Origin: Shewanella ulleungensis
Lineage (GTDB): Bacteria > Pseudomonadota > Gammaproteobacteria > Enterobacterales > Shewanellaceae
Assembly (NCBI RefSeq): GCF_014648315.1
Contig: NZ_BMQW01000007.1
Span: 1 to 64,000 of the forward strand
Length of the DNA: 64,000 bases
Direction of reading: 5' to 3'
Below the pieces are notes generated by a model. The model was not told the DNA's origin. It made no database searches and saw nothing but the letters and a program-made list of their open reading frames with translations. Below, in pieces: positions 17,844 through 27,014 of this stretch; positions within the stretch are counted from its first letter, which is position 1, and the number at the start of each line of letters is the position of its first letter. A program made the translations under genes and the position numbers.

Positions 17844-19091
17844 TTATTTTTTATTGCGTGATGGGCGTTGACCTAATGCTTTTTTGCGGGCTTGCTGTTT
17901 TAGAGCACTCTTGGTGGTTTTACGTGTGGTGACAATCATTTGCTCTAAGTCAGGCTCAAAACCTGTCAACCATTGCTGTGGAAGTCGGCGGTCTAAATAG
18001 GTTTCTAACTTAACCAATAACGGTTCATCGTCGACACTGAGTAACGTAACCGCTTGGCCCTGATTGCCCGCACGGCCAGTGCGGCCAATCCGGTGGACAT
18101 AATCTTCAACCTGAAACGGTAATTCCATATTAACCACATAATTAAGCTCGTTAATATCTAACCCTCTGGCTGCAACGTCGGTAGCCACTAATGCCGTTAG
18201 TTCGCCAGTCTTAAATTGATTTAACACTTGCTCACGCACTGCTTGCGATAAATCTGCATGAAACGCTTCTGCGCTAACGCCTGCGAGTTTCATTTGTTTC
18301 ACTAAGGCATCAGCACCTTGTTTGGTACGGCTAAAAATCAAGCTTTGCTGCCATTTCTCAACCTTGATTAAATGGCACAATGCCGCACATTTTCGGTTGC
18401 TGTCGAGGTTATAAACACGTTCAACAATATTGGCAGCTGTAGTGTTACGTTTAGCGACTTCTATTACTTTAGGCGACTGCAACAAACGTTTACTAAAGCT
18501 AAAAATACGGTCATCTAAGGTGGCTGAAAACAATAGGGTCTGCCGTGTTTTAGGTACTTGCTTTAGTACTTCGATAATCTCATCTTTAAAACCCATATCA
18601 AGCATACGATCTGCTTCATCAAACACGAGATGTGTTAAGTACGACAAAGACAACGCTCGCTTACGCAGTAAATCTAATAATCGCCCTGGGGTTGCTACCA
18701 AAATGTCGGTGCCATTGTTGAGCTGGCGAATTTGCGCACCAATACTCACGCCGCCGTAAACCATTACGCTGGTAATTTCGCTGCCGTGGGCATATTGCTC
18801 AATACTATGGTGAACTTGTTGCGCTAACTCGCGTGTAGGCACTAATACAAGTGCGCGAATTACCTTAGTTATTTGATTGGGACTAAGCACTTGCTGACTC
18901 AAAATTGACTGTAAAATGGGTAGTGCAAATGCCGCAGTTTTACCGGTTCCCGTTTGAGCTCCTGCCATCACATCTTTACCGCTTAATATCACCGGAATAG
19001 CGTTTAATTGAATAGGAGTGGCTTGCTGATAATTAAGCTCAGCTAAACGGGCCATTAACGTAGGGTGTAGCGATAATTGAGCAAAAGACAT
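17844..19091 (-). CDS. DEAD-box RNA helicase, RhlE type
   Basis: A 415-residue DEAD-box helicase with Q motif (FAQLSLHPTLMARL...QATPIQ), motif I AQTGTGKT, Ia PTRELAQQ, II DEAD (VFDEADRMLDMGF), III SAT, and VI HRIGRTGRAG. A short basic tail (KKALGQRPSRNKK) fits RhlE-like proteins acting in ribosome assembly or mRNA turnover. It is monocistronic. Assignment to a specific paralogue (RhlE, SrmB) needs comparison. Confidence 0.9.
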   Translation of the reverse strand: MSFAQLSLHPTLMARLAELNYQQATPIQLNAIPVILSGKDVMAGAQTGTGKTAAFALPILQSILSQQVLSPNQITKVIRALVLVPTRELAQQVHHSIEQYAHGSEITSVMVYGGVSIGAQIRQLNNGTDILVATPGRLLDLLRKRALSLSYLTHLVFDEADRMLDMGFKDEIIEVLKQVPKTRQTLLFSATLDDRIFSFSKRLLQSPKVIEVAKRNTTAANIVERVYNLDSNRKCAALCHLIKVEKWQQSLIFSRTKQGADALVKQMKLAGVSAEAFHADLSQAVREQVLNQFKTGELTALVATDVAARGLDINELNYVVNMELPFQVEDYVHRIGRTGRAGNQGQAVTLLSVDDEPLLVKLETYLDRRLPQQWLTGFEPDLEQMIVTTRKTTKSALKQQARKKALGQRPSRNKK

Positions 19092-19322
19092 AACAACTCC
19101 AAACAGGTGGATGCACAGTTTATCATGCTCATTCGCGTCAAAACAAAGACTAGTTATGACATTCTGCTGGCGCTAATTGTGACGTTCAACACATCTCGAT
19201 ACACGCTAAACAAAATGCAACAGATAGTACTTGACTATAAAGATGGTGCTTATACAATTTAAACGTGCATAAAAAATATGTGTTTTAATTTAAACCACGA
19301 GATCACACCACGAGGTAGCATC

Positions 19323-19493
19323 ATGAGTTTTTCAATTAGCGGTATTTTTAAGCCTGCCAAACAAACTGAACCTGTTAGCTATGTTGCACCTAAAACAGAG
19401 CAAACTGATACCGCTCCTAAAACAGAAACACCACAGAAAAAAGATGGCAATGGCGGCAGTTGCTGTGGCGGATGTGGCGGTGGCGGCCATTAA
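19323..19493 (+). CDS. Cys/Gly-rich small protein
   Basis: 56 residues from the ATG at 19323, with GAGGT eight bases upstream. A longer frame from 19278 lacks a ribosome binding site. The start (MSFSISGIF) leads to a Thr/Lys/Pro-rich middle and ends GGSCCGGCGGGGH, with three cysteines and a terminal His suited to metal binding. I do not recognise a named family. The stop overlaps the stop of the convergent GNAT gene by four bases. Confidence 0.65.
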   Translation: MSFSISGIFKPAKQTEPVSYVAPKTEQTDTAPKTETPQKKDGNGGSCCGGCGGGGH

Positions 19494-19981
19494 CTTTTAA
19501 GGCTATCTCGCTTAAATATTAATAAATTATCTTTAGTAAACAGCGATGGGTATTGCGGCGTAACATCCACAAACCCATTGGCCTGGGCTACCTTTAATGA
19601 TCCTTGGTTTTGTGCATCAATGTAGGCGTAAACCGGGCTGGTTATGTATTGTTGTAAAAAAAGTTTTAAGGCCTGAGTCGCAATTCCCTGCCCCCAATAT
19701 TTACGCCCAATCCAATAACCAATTAAACGCACTTCAGGCTCATCGGGTGTCGCCAGTTCAAGATTGACCCACGATACCAAATGGCCAACCAACAAGTTGT
19801 TATGCCAAATACCGATTGCGATCCCTTGATCATTAGCAAAAATATTCTGCTGCCAATGCTGATAAAACGCCTCTCGTTCACGTGCAGGAAAATCTGCCAT
19901 ATTGTTGGCGATAGGATCATTTTGAAACTCAAATAATAAGCTTAAATCTTGTTCGCTAACGTCTTTAAGATAAATATTCAT
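19490..19981 (-). CDS. GNAT-family N-acetyltransferase
   Basis: A 163-residue acetyltransferase of the RimJ/RimL-like GNAT type. The acetyl-CoA loop is in GRKYWGQGIATQALKLFL (about residue 105), with SLKVAQANGF later in the fold. The acyl acceptor is unknown. It is convergent with the Cys-rich protein gene, overlapping by four bases. Confidence 0.87.
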   Translation of the reverse strand: MNIYLKDVSEQDLSLLFEFQNDPIANNMADFPAREREAFYQHWQQNIFANDQGIAIGIWHNNLLVGHLVSWVNLELATPDEPEVRLIGYWIGRKYWGQGIATQALKLFLQQYITSPVYAYIDAQNQGSLKVAQANGFVDVTPQYPSLFTKDNLLIFKRDSLKS

Positions 19982-20063
19982 TGGGCTTCATTCACCTATA
20001 GGTTGTACAACTAAGATCATTTATATTGGAGTTAACAGCGTTATTTATAGCAAAGGAGATACC

Positions 20064-20501
20064 ATGAAAAATATCAGCACTTGGCAATGGTTAGGTTTTG
20101 CAGGCTTAATTCCGTTTATCACACTGAGTCTGTTGGCGTTTAACCATAGTGTCTTATCGCCTGAGCATACCTTACTAGGTTTTATTAGTTACAGTGCAAT
20201 TATTTTAAGTTTTATGGCGGGGGCTTTGTGGGGCAAAGCTGTAGTACTGAATCTCGATGACAGTATCGCTAAATTATTGATTATCAGTAATGTTATTGCG
20301 CTAGGTTGTTGGATTGCATTATTAACGCCGTTTGAATTGTCGGCATTAATCTTATTAGTCAGTGGTTACGTGTATTTGCTGTATATCGAATTTAAGGCCA
20401 AACAATTATCTGCGACTACCAGCTATATTACTCTGCGCACAATACTCACCAGTGTCGTTGCTGTATGTCATGTGGTGGTGATGCTCAGCCTATATCAATA
20501 A
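20064..20501 (+). CDS. DUF3429 family membrane protein
   Basis: A 145-residue protein with four hydrophobic segments. The GFAGLIPF start and YSAIILSFMAGALWG match the DUF3429 pattern. AAAGGAGA precedes the ATG. Function unknown. A terminator follows, so it is probably a single-gene transcript. Confidence 0.8.
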   Translation: MKNISTWQWLGFAGLIPFITLSLLAFNHSVLSPEHTLLGFISYSAIILSFMAGALWGKAVVLNLDDSIAKLLIISNVIALGCWIALLTPFELSALILLVSGYVYLLYIEFKAKQLSATTSYITLRTILTSVVAVCHVVVMLSLYQ

Positions 20502-20526
20502 TTTACTAGCCTGAGCCAGAATAAGT

Positions 20527-20557
20527 AAAGCCCATAGAGTAACCTATGGGCTTTTTT
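20527..20557. terminator. Terminator after the DUF3429 gene
   Basis: AAAGCCCATAG (20527-20537) pairs with CTATGGGCTTT (20544-20554), followed by three more T residues. Also usable by the convergent penicillin-binding protein gene. Confidence 0.85.
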
Positions 20558-20622
20558 ACTGACTATGTCAATCTACAGCTTTGGCCAACCATTTAATCGA
20601 GAGACTCAATTTATGGTCTCAA

Positions 20623-23600
20623 TCACAGACCTGCTTGACACTGCTCTGTTTGATTAATCATTGGCGACAGAATCGGCATCATGCCTTTTAATACTTGTAA
20701 TGGCAGTGCTGAGGTAAAACTAAAATCATCTGCTTTTTCACCCGGCACAAATGCCGTTAACGTACCAAAGTGGCGGTCTCCTAAATAAAAGACAAACGTT
20801 GCAGTGCGGTTAATTGCAGTTGATGACACCTTACGCCCATTACGGATTTCGGTTGCGATACGGTTGTCACCAGTACCGGTTTTACCGCCCATAATAATCG
20901 CCTGACCATTTACATCTAATAAGCTGCCATTAAGTCGTCTGGCGGTGCCGTTTTGCACCACATTAGCAAGTGCGCGCTTAAGCGCTCTAGCCACTTCTTG
21001 ATGCATCACTCGAGTGACCATTTGCTTATTGTTAGCGAGCGTCACTTCATATGGGGTGTCTTTCGCAAATTGTAGCTCATCAATACGCACTGTTGGAAAA
21101 CGATAACCGTCATTTTGAATAATCCCCATTAAATCAGCTAGCGCTGCAGGCCTATCGCCCGAGCTGCCTAACGCAGAGCCTAGCGACGGCACCATATACT
21201 CAAACGGATAGCCCATTCGCACCCAACGTTGGTGAATACTTAAAAACGCTTCAACCTCTAGCATTACCTGAATGCGCACATCGCGAGCATTTTGATGGCG
21301 AGTTCTAAATAACCAACGATACACTTCTTGCAACTGTGGCTGTGCGTCTTCTAATACCTGAGTTAAGCCCGTTTCTGGGTAATCATTTAAATAACGTAAT
21401 ACCCATAATTCTAACGGGTGCACTCGAGCAATATAACCTTGGTCAGCTAAGGTAAATTTTTCTTCGCCATACTTGTTATAGAGCAAATTAATTTGTTTAT
21501 CGGTAAAGCTTTTGGTCGGTAAACGCGCGCTTAAAAAAGTCTTGAGTTCGCGGGCACCGTCATATGGTTTTAAATAACGATACGCCGCCGTTAACTTGTG
21601 TTCTTGTTGTGCAATACCATCAAACAACACGTCTAAACGTTGCTCTGGGGCAAGCTGGCGGTATTTACGATAAAAACGTTTTACAAACGAGCTCCCTTCA
21701 CGCTTAGCAAAGGCTTTAAGGTATTCCTCTCGACGTGGGTCTTTGTCATTACGCAATAATTGCGACACACTGCCTTCGCTATTGTAACTACTGCTGTAGC
21801 TGACAATGTCGCGCATTAAGCGAACAAACGGTAAGTTAATAGACTCTTGCAGCGCTTGATATAAGGTAGGTACGCGACTGTTTTCTTTCTTGTTAAAGTT
21901 ATTAAACACATGTAAACCACCACCTGTGAAGAATCGCTCTTCTGGTGAAGCCGAATATTCTCGTTGCAGGGCTGCGTCAAGCATACGGGTTAAATTACGA
22001 TCACGAGTAGTAATCAAATAATCCACTACCCAGCGGGTAATATGATCTTTTCGCTCAACATCGACCTGGCGTAAATCTGCTACTGTCATGGCAGAAAAAC
22101 GCTGTTGCAGCTCAGCAATAATGTCCAGATAGGTCGCTAATACGCGCAGTTTTGCGGTAGAGCCTAGCTCGAGTTTACTGCCTTCGTTAATATCAAAAGG
22201 CTGATCAATACTGTCGGTTTGAATACGCACGCGGTTAGCGCTGTCAGTGCTCTCATACAAGGTAAAGCTGTAAAGCACTTTATCAAGCTGCTGCGCAGAC
22301 AATAAACGTTCTCCCAATAAGCCAACGCGTTCAGCTGAGCTGACTTGTGCCAAGCTGCGTAAGTAATCACTCACTTTTTGTTGTAAATCACCATGATAAG
22401 TACTGTTAATCGTTAAATCGTAACGATCTAAGTCAAATAGGTTAAGGTCTAACATGCCCGCGGTACGGATGCGGACTGCGTTAACACCTTTATTATTGGC
22501 GGGGTTAGTGGTTGCCAACTTAGTGGTGTTAAAGGTGAGAGTCTGCTCTAACGCCGACACCATTAACTGGGTTTCAATGAGGCCATCGCGGCCTAATAAA
22601 CGCAAATAGCTGTCAACCAATGACTCTAAATCATCATGGCCTTGTAATAAGTAATATGATGGACGACGCTGGGCAATCATTAATGCCACAATTTCTCTAA
22701 AGACCTTACCGCGCTGTGCTGAGTTTTGTTGAGTATGGCGGCTAAGCAATAGCTGATTTGCTTGAGTAAAATCGGTTTTAAACCATGCCCATAAACCATC
22801 ACCGATACCATGCACCTCGCCAAAACCCGGGGCCGATGATAACGGCACAGTATTAAGGTAATCTTGTACAATACGTTGGCGAGCATTAATGGTACTTTCG
22901 CCTTGCTGATACACCCGCACAATGGCCGAACCAATTTGCAGTAACTTGTCTTTGATACTTAACGTCAAACCATGGTTAGAATGCCTAAACTTTTCAATTT
23001 GAGTGGCTAATGTACTGCCGCCCGCTTTAGACATGTCGATACCAGCAATTTCTGCAATTTGGCTGGCAGCGGCTAACACAAAACGAGGCCAATCGACCAC
23101 AGGGTTGTAATTAGCTTCAGGGCTGAGCATTTCACGGTTTTCAATAAACAGCAGAGTACTAATGACTTGCTGCGGAATATTGTCTTGGTCTTGATAGACA
23201 CGTTTAGGGTATGAGAAATCAAACACTGTCATGTCGCGGCAGTCTTTAATCAACAAACCTGATTGTGCTTTTTCGTGATATGGCGGGAAAAACCCTTTTT
23301 CGGTGTAATCCATCAACATCGGCGAAAACGCCACCTGTTGGGTAATTTGGTAATTACGCTCAATTAAGCGCTCAATTTTTTGCGGCAGCTGGCTATAACC
23401 ATGTCGGTCATCAAATGGGCCATATTTAGGGTAAATAACTGCGTCGCTACGATAATCACGTAACTGATAGGTCAACTTAGTGGCGTATTGGTGTAAAAAA
23501 TACGATTGGTAATAAGACGTTCTTACTTCAAACTCAACCAGATAGGCTGTTGCTAAAATAAAGATAATCAGTAACCAACCGGTTTTACTTTTACGGACTT

Positions 23601-23676
23601 TAACCGGCTTTGCCGTAGACGCTTTAGGGCGGTAATTATCAAACTGACTTTCAGGATCAGAACTAGACACAAACAC
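20623..23676 (-). CDS. Divergent bifunctional penicillin-binding protein (GT51 plus transpeptidase)
   Basis: A 1017-residue inner-membrane protein with one N-terminal anchor (about 33-52). A GT51-like region has LFIENREMLSP in place of the usual EDRRF motif (Glu kept) and GGSTLATQIEKFRHS. The penicillin-binding domain has the SxxK serine in LGSTAKLRVLA (about residue 505) and KTGTG near 935. Class A PBPs polymerise and crosslink glycan in the periplasm. The aberrant GT51 motifs and roughly 200 extra residues set it apart from PBP1a/1b, so glycosyltransferase activity is uncertain. It is divergent from the DUF72 gene. Confidence 0.8.
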   Translation of the reverse strand: MFVSSSDPESQFDNYRPKASTAKPVKVRKSKTGWLLIIFILATAYLVEFEVRTSYYQSYFLHQYATKLTYQLRDYRSDAVIYPKYGPFDDRHGYSQLPQKIERLIERNYQITQQVAFSPMLMDYTEKGFFPPYHEKAQSGLLIKDCRDMTVFDFSYPKRVYQDQDNIPQQVISTLLFIENREMLSPEANYNPVVDWPRFVLAAASQIAEIAGIDMSKAGGSTLATQIEKFRHSNHGLTLSIKDKLLQIGSAIVRVYQQGESTINARQRIVQDYLNTVPLSSAPGFGEVHGIGDGLWAWFKTDFTQANQLLLSRHTQQNSAQRGKVFREIVALMIAQRRPSYYLLQGHDDLESLVDSYLRLLGRDGLIETQLMVSALEQTLTFNTTKLATTNPANNKGVNAVRIRTAGMLDLNLFDLDRYDLTINSTYHGDLQQKVSDYLRSLAQVSSAERVGLLGERLLSAQQLDKVLYSFTLYESTDSANRVRIQTDSIDQPFDINEGSKLELGSTAKLRVLATYLDIIAELQQRFSAMTVADLRQVDVERKDHITRWVVDYLITTRDRNLTRMLDAALQREYSASPEERFFTGGGLHVFNNFNKKENSRVPTLYQALQESINLPFVRLMRDIVSYSSSYNSEGSVSQLLRNDKDPRREEYLKAFAKREGSSFVKRFYRKYRQLAPEQRLDVLFDGIAQQEHKLTAAYRYLKPYDGARELKTFLSARLPTKSFTDKQINLLYNKYGEEKFTLADQGYIARVHPLELWVLRYLNDYPETGLTQVLEDAQPQLQEVYRWLFRTRHQNARDVRIQVMLEVEAFLSIHQRWVRMGYPFEYMVPSLGSALGSSGDRPAALADLMGIIQNDGYRFPTVRIDELQFAKDTPYEVTLANNKQMVTRVMHQEVARALKRALANVVQNGTARRLNGSLLDVNGQAIIMGGKTGTGDNRIATEIRNGRKVSSTAINRTATFVFYLGDRHFGTLTAFVPGEKADDFSFTSALPLQVLKGMMPILSPMINQTEQCQAGL

Positions 23677-23879
23677 TCCAACTAACGCTTAACACCAAGA
23701 TAATGCATATTTTGTTTTCTGGCTGATATGATAACCAGATAGCATAGCCAATGAGGCTAATTTTATCAGATGGGCAAACTGATTAGATATAGACAAAATA
23801 ACTAAATATCGTTTTTTAAGCCTTTAAAGCGTTTTTTGTCATAAGCAAGGCAAAAACAGTTTTTATTCTAAGGAACATT

Positions 23880-24797
23880 TTGAATACGCACCCCCTTACA
23901 TCAGGTCAACAACCGCATCCCCCATTCATACGACTGGGGTTAGCAATGTGGTCGCAAAATCATTGGCTGCAAACTGTGTATGGCAATAACGACTCAAGCC
24001 AGCGCTTAGCCCGCTACGCTGAGATTTTCAATACCGTAGAAGGCAACACTACGTTTTATGCCACACCATCAGCTACACAAGCAAAAATATGGCGCGCAGC
24101 TGTCAGCCAGGATTTTCGCTTTACCTTTAAGCTGCCCAAGCATATTACACACGAATTAAAGCTGCACAATGCTGGCTCCGCGTTACAACAGTTTTTCTCA
24201 GTCATGGCACCATTACTCGACGTAACAGGTATGTGGAAAATTCAATTACCCGCCAGTTTTGGTCCGCTACACTTACCGGTTTTGGCTCAATTTTTAACAC
24301 AAGTGCCTCATGGATTAACTTATGGTGTCGAAGTTCGCCATCAAGCTTTTTTTGCCAAAGGTGATGCCGAGCGCGACCTAAATCGTTTGTTAATCGATAA
24401 CCAATGCAATCGAATTATTATGGATACTCGCCCAGTATTTGCTGCGCCGCCCACAACGGCTGCGGTGATTGATGCCCATCAAAAAAAGCCCAAAGTACCA
24501 GTGCATGCCATCGCCACGGCTCAACATCCTGTAGTGCGTTTTATTGGTCATCCACAGGCAGAAGCGAATATAAACTTCTTTCAAAACTGGCTTAAACAAC
24601 TGCCGATATGGATAGCCCAAGGCAAGCAACCTTATGTGTTTATTCACACCCCAGACAATCAAGATGCACCGCAATTAGCCGTCAATTTATATCAGTTACT
24701 GCAACAGCAGCTTCATGGCTCAGCGACGCCATTAGCAAACATCAACCTATTATCTCAACATCATGATGCAACTGCACAAATGGGCTTTGATTTATAA
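23880..24797 (+). CDS. DUF72 (YecE-like) family protein
   Basis: A 305-residue DUF72 protein, a TIM-barrel-like family. It opens with FIRLGLAMWSQNHW and has FNTVEGNTTFYATPS and FRFTFKLPKHITH. The start is the TTG at 23880 behind AAGGAA. The first in-frame ATG would remove the first conserved strand. Function is unknown for the family. Confidence 0.83.
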   Translation: MNTHPLTSGQQPHPPFIRLGLAMWSQNHWLQTVYGNNDSSQRLARYAEIFNTVEGNTTFYATPSATQAKIWRAAVSQDFRFTFKLPKHITHELKLHNAGSALQQFFSVMAPLLDVTGMWKIQLPASFGPLHLPVLAQFLTQVPHGLTYGVEVRHQAFFAKGDAERDLNRLLIDNQCNRIIMDTRPVFAAPPTTAAVIDAHQKKPKVPVHAIATAQHPVVRFIGHPQAEANINFFQNWLKQLPIWIAQGKQPYVFIHTPDNQDAPQLAVNLYQLLQQQLHGSATPLANINLLSQHHDATAQMGFDL

Positions 24798-24926
24798 CGC
24801 AACTAAGATGATAAACACATCAAGTTTTAACGACTTCACCTTACAGAATAATCAAAAATTTTATGATATTATCTGCGCCGATCGAGCCTGCCATTGCAGC
24901 GCGTTTATGTTGATAAAGGAACCGCT

Positions 24927-25808
24927 ATGAGTGAATCTGCAACCCGTTTAAATAAATACATCAGCGAGAGCGGAATATGCTCACGCAGAGAAGCCGATCG
25001 CTTCATTGAACAAGGTAATGTATTTATTAACGGTAAACGCGCCAAAATTGGCGATACTGTTGAGTTTGGTGACAAAGTGAAAGTGAATGGCCAAGACATT
25101 GAGCCACGTGACGAAGCAGATTTAGTGTTCATCGCGCTAAACAAGCCTGTCGGTATTGTGAGCACGACCGAAAGTTCAGAGCGCGATAACATCGTCGATT
25201 TTGTTAACCATAGCGAACGCATTTTCCCGATTGGTCGTTTAGACAAAGATTCGCAAGGACTGATATTTTTAACTAACAATGGTGATTTAGTTAATAAAAT
25301 TTTGCGTGCTGGTAATAATCACGACAAAGAATACGTGGTTACCGTCAACAAACCTATCACCGATGACTTTATTAAAGGTATGTCCACTGGCGTACCGATA
25401 TTGGGCGTAGTGACCAAAAAGTGCAAGGTTGAGCAAGTGTCGCCTTATGCATTTAAAATTGTATTAGTCCAAGGCCTTAACCGCCAAATTCGCCGTATGT
25501 GTGAATACTTCAACTTTGAAGTCACCAAACTTGAACGTCAATCCATTATGAATGTGTCGCTTAAAGGATTACCGATTGGTGAATGGCGTGATTTAGACGA
25601 GCAAGAGCTCAGCACCTTAATGAAGTTGATTGAGCATTCATCATCTGAAGTGAAAAAAGCCCCTCAAAAAGCCAAGAAAAAACCACTAAAGAGTATGCGC
25701 GATACCATCGAAGGCCCAGAACATTTTATGCAAGGTCGAGGCAGCAAGCCTAAAAAAACTGCAACCAACAAGGGAAAACCCAGCCATTCACGTAAACCAA
25801 AACGTTAG
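24927..25808 (+). CDS. rluF: 23S rRNA pseudouridine(2604) synthase RluF
   Basis: 293 residues from the ATG at 24927, preceded by AAAGGA; an upstream TTG at 24894 is unlikely. S4 domain first ([24 protein letters not shown]), then the RsuA-type catalytic domain with [18 protein letters not shown] (catalytic Asp) and [13 protein letters not shown]. It is nearly collinear with E. coli RluF. It isomerises U2604 (and tRNA-Tyr U35 in E. coli). The basic Lys-rich tail (about 255-293) is variable. Confidence 0.92.
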   Translation: MSESATRLNKYISESGICSRREADRFIEQGNVFINGKRAKIGDTVEFGDKVKVNGQDIEPRDEADLVFIALNKPVGIVSTTESSERDNIVDFVNHSERIFPIGRLDKDSQGLIFLTNNGDLVNKILRAGNNHDKEYVVTVNKPITDDFIKGMSTGVPILGVVTKKCKVEQVSPYAFKIVLVQGLNRQIRRMCEYFNFEVTKLERQSIMNVSLKGLPIGEWRDLDEQELSTLMKLIEHSSSEVKKAPQKAKKKPLKSMRDTIEGPEHFMQGRGSKPKKTATNKGKPSHSRKPKR

Positions 25809-26230
25809 CACTCGCACAACACAAAGGGTATATCGTAAAGAATGGGTGTTGAATAAAAAACATCCATTTTACCGTATGCAACAGGATTATAATGTTGTAG
25901 TATATCGACCTGCTCATTTAAACAGCAAGAAATCGACCCCAAATACAGCGTGTAAACATGTACTTACGTTGTATTTGATAAGTTATAGTATGAGCACAAT
26001 ATACAGCTCCGTTTTTTTAATTTATCTTACTTAGCCCATAGACTGCACAAGTTTACATGCAGATAATGTAAAAAGCCTATGTAGGATAAGAGGGAGCATC
26101 AAAAAGCAAAATTGAATAAAACAGTACGCAATCAGGATAACCAAGCGATGCCACGTTATGCATAACAGGCAACCGCAACGTTAAAAAAATACCGCTAAGG
26201 GATGCAGTATTTTGAAACAAGGAAAGTAAC
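25809..26230. other. Intergenic stretch with one weak hairpin
   Basis: Between rluF and the LuxR-like gene. AATGGGTGTT (25841-25850) pairs with AACATCCATT (25859-25868) with one G-U, followed by TT, and is a possible rluF terminator. A 62-codon frame inside has no ribosome binding site. Nothing else was identified. Confidence 0.4.
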
Positions 26231-26863
26231 ATGCTCACTAAACACCTGCTTATTTTAGATTTCCCTCTGCATCTGCAAGAGCCTTTTCAACACCTTGCCA
26301 ATCTTATTGAATGCAACCTTATTTCATGCAGTTCTAGCTGTGCATCTGCTGAGTTGTCAACACTAGCTAGCATTGAAAATAGCACCGCGATATTGATTCA
26401 TTACCTTGAGCACCCGCTACAAGAAATAAGCTATTTATCTGCAGAGCTATTTAAAAGTAATTTGCATATTGCCTATTGCCCAACGCTAAATGTTGAGCTC
26501 GAAGTGATTTTGATCTCTTCTGGATTTCATGCGGCGATGAGCATCGACGAAAGCCTAGTCGATCAAATACAAAGCATCAATAAAGTACAAGATGGCGACA
26601 TTAGCTTTAGTGATAAAGCCGTATCTAAGTATATTTTACAAAAAAAACGGGTTCCCTCTTCTGGTAACCGCGCTAAAATTCTTGCCGTAACAACTAAAAA
26701 AGAACAACAAATTCTGTCCCTTATACTGCATGGACTCACTAACGAAGAAATGGCAAAAGAGCTCAACATTTCCGTTAATACTGTCAAAATGCACGTACAA
26801 AATATTTATAAAAAAACCAAAATTAAAAATCGCGGCCAGTTATTTGCGTTCGCAGCAGGTTAA
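26231..26863 (+). CDS. LuxR/CsgD-type DNA-binding regulator
   Basis: A 210-residue protein. The C-terminal LuxR helix-turn-helix (about 148-208) has KEQQILSLILHGLTNEEMAKELNISVNTVKMHVQNIYKKTKIKNR. The N-terminal half has receiver-like strands but no canonical phosphorylatable Asp pocket, as in CsgD. The closest familiar architecture is CsgD/VpsT, regulators of biofilm matrix, but the c-di-GMP W[FLM][TS]R motif is not seen. AAGGAAAG precedes the start. The large lipoprotein gene 150 bases downstream is a possible target. Confidence 0.8.
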   Translation: MLTKHLLILDFPLHLQEPFQHLANLIECNLISCSSSCASAELSTLASIENSTAILIHYLEHPLQEISYLSAELFKSNLHIAYCPTLNVELEVILISSGFHAAMSIDESLVDQIQSINKVQDGDISFSDKAVSKYILQKKRVPSSGNRAKILAVTTKKEQQILSLILHGLTNEEMAKELNISVNTVKMHVQNIYKKTKIKNRGQLFAFAAG

Positions 26864-26909
26864 TTACCTCTTTAACAACACCAAGCCAGAAATGTTTCTG
26901 CAATAAACA

Positions 26910-26933
26910 TAACCCACCAGCAACGGTGGGTTA
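26910..26933 (+). terminator. Possible terminator hairpin after the LuxR-like gene
   Basis: TAACCCACC (26910-26918) pairs with GGTGGGTTA (26925-26933), a nine-base GC-rich stem. No T run follows, so termination may be inefficient. Confidence 0.45.
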
Positions 26934-27014
26934 GCAGATGTATTGCTATGTATTACGGTACTGCACGACCCTTTGGAGAAAAGCGTAGTACCTCACTAAT
27001 GTAAGGACACATTA

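Noticed and set aside
25846..26034. 62-codon open frame after rluF
   Set aside because: No ribosome binding site, overlaps a weak terminator-like hairpin, and the composition is unlike a protein.
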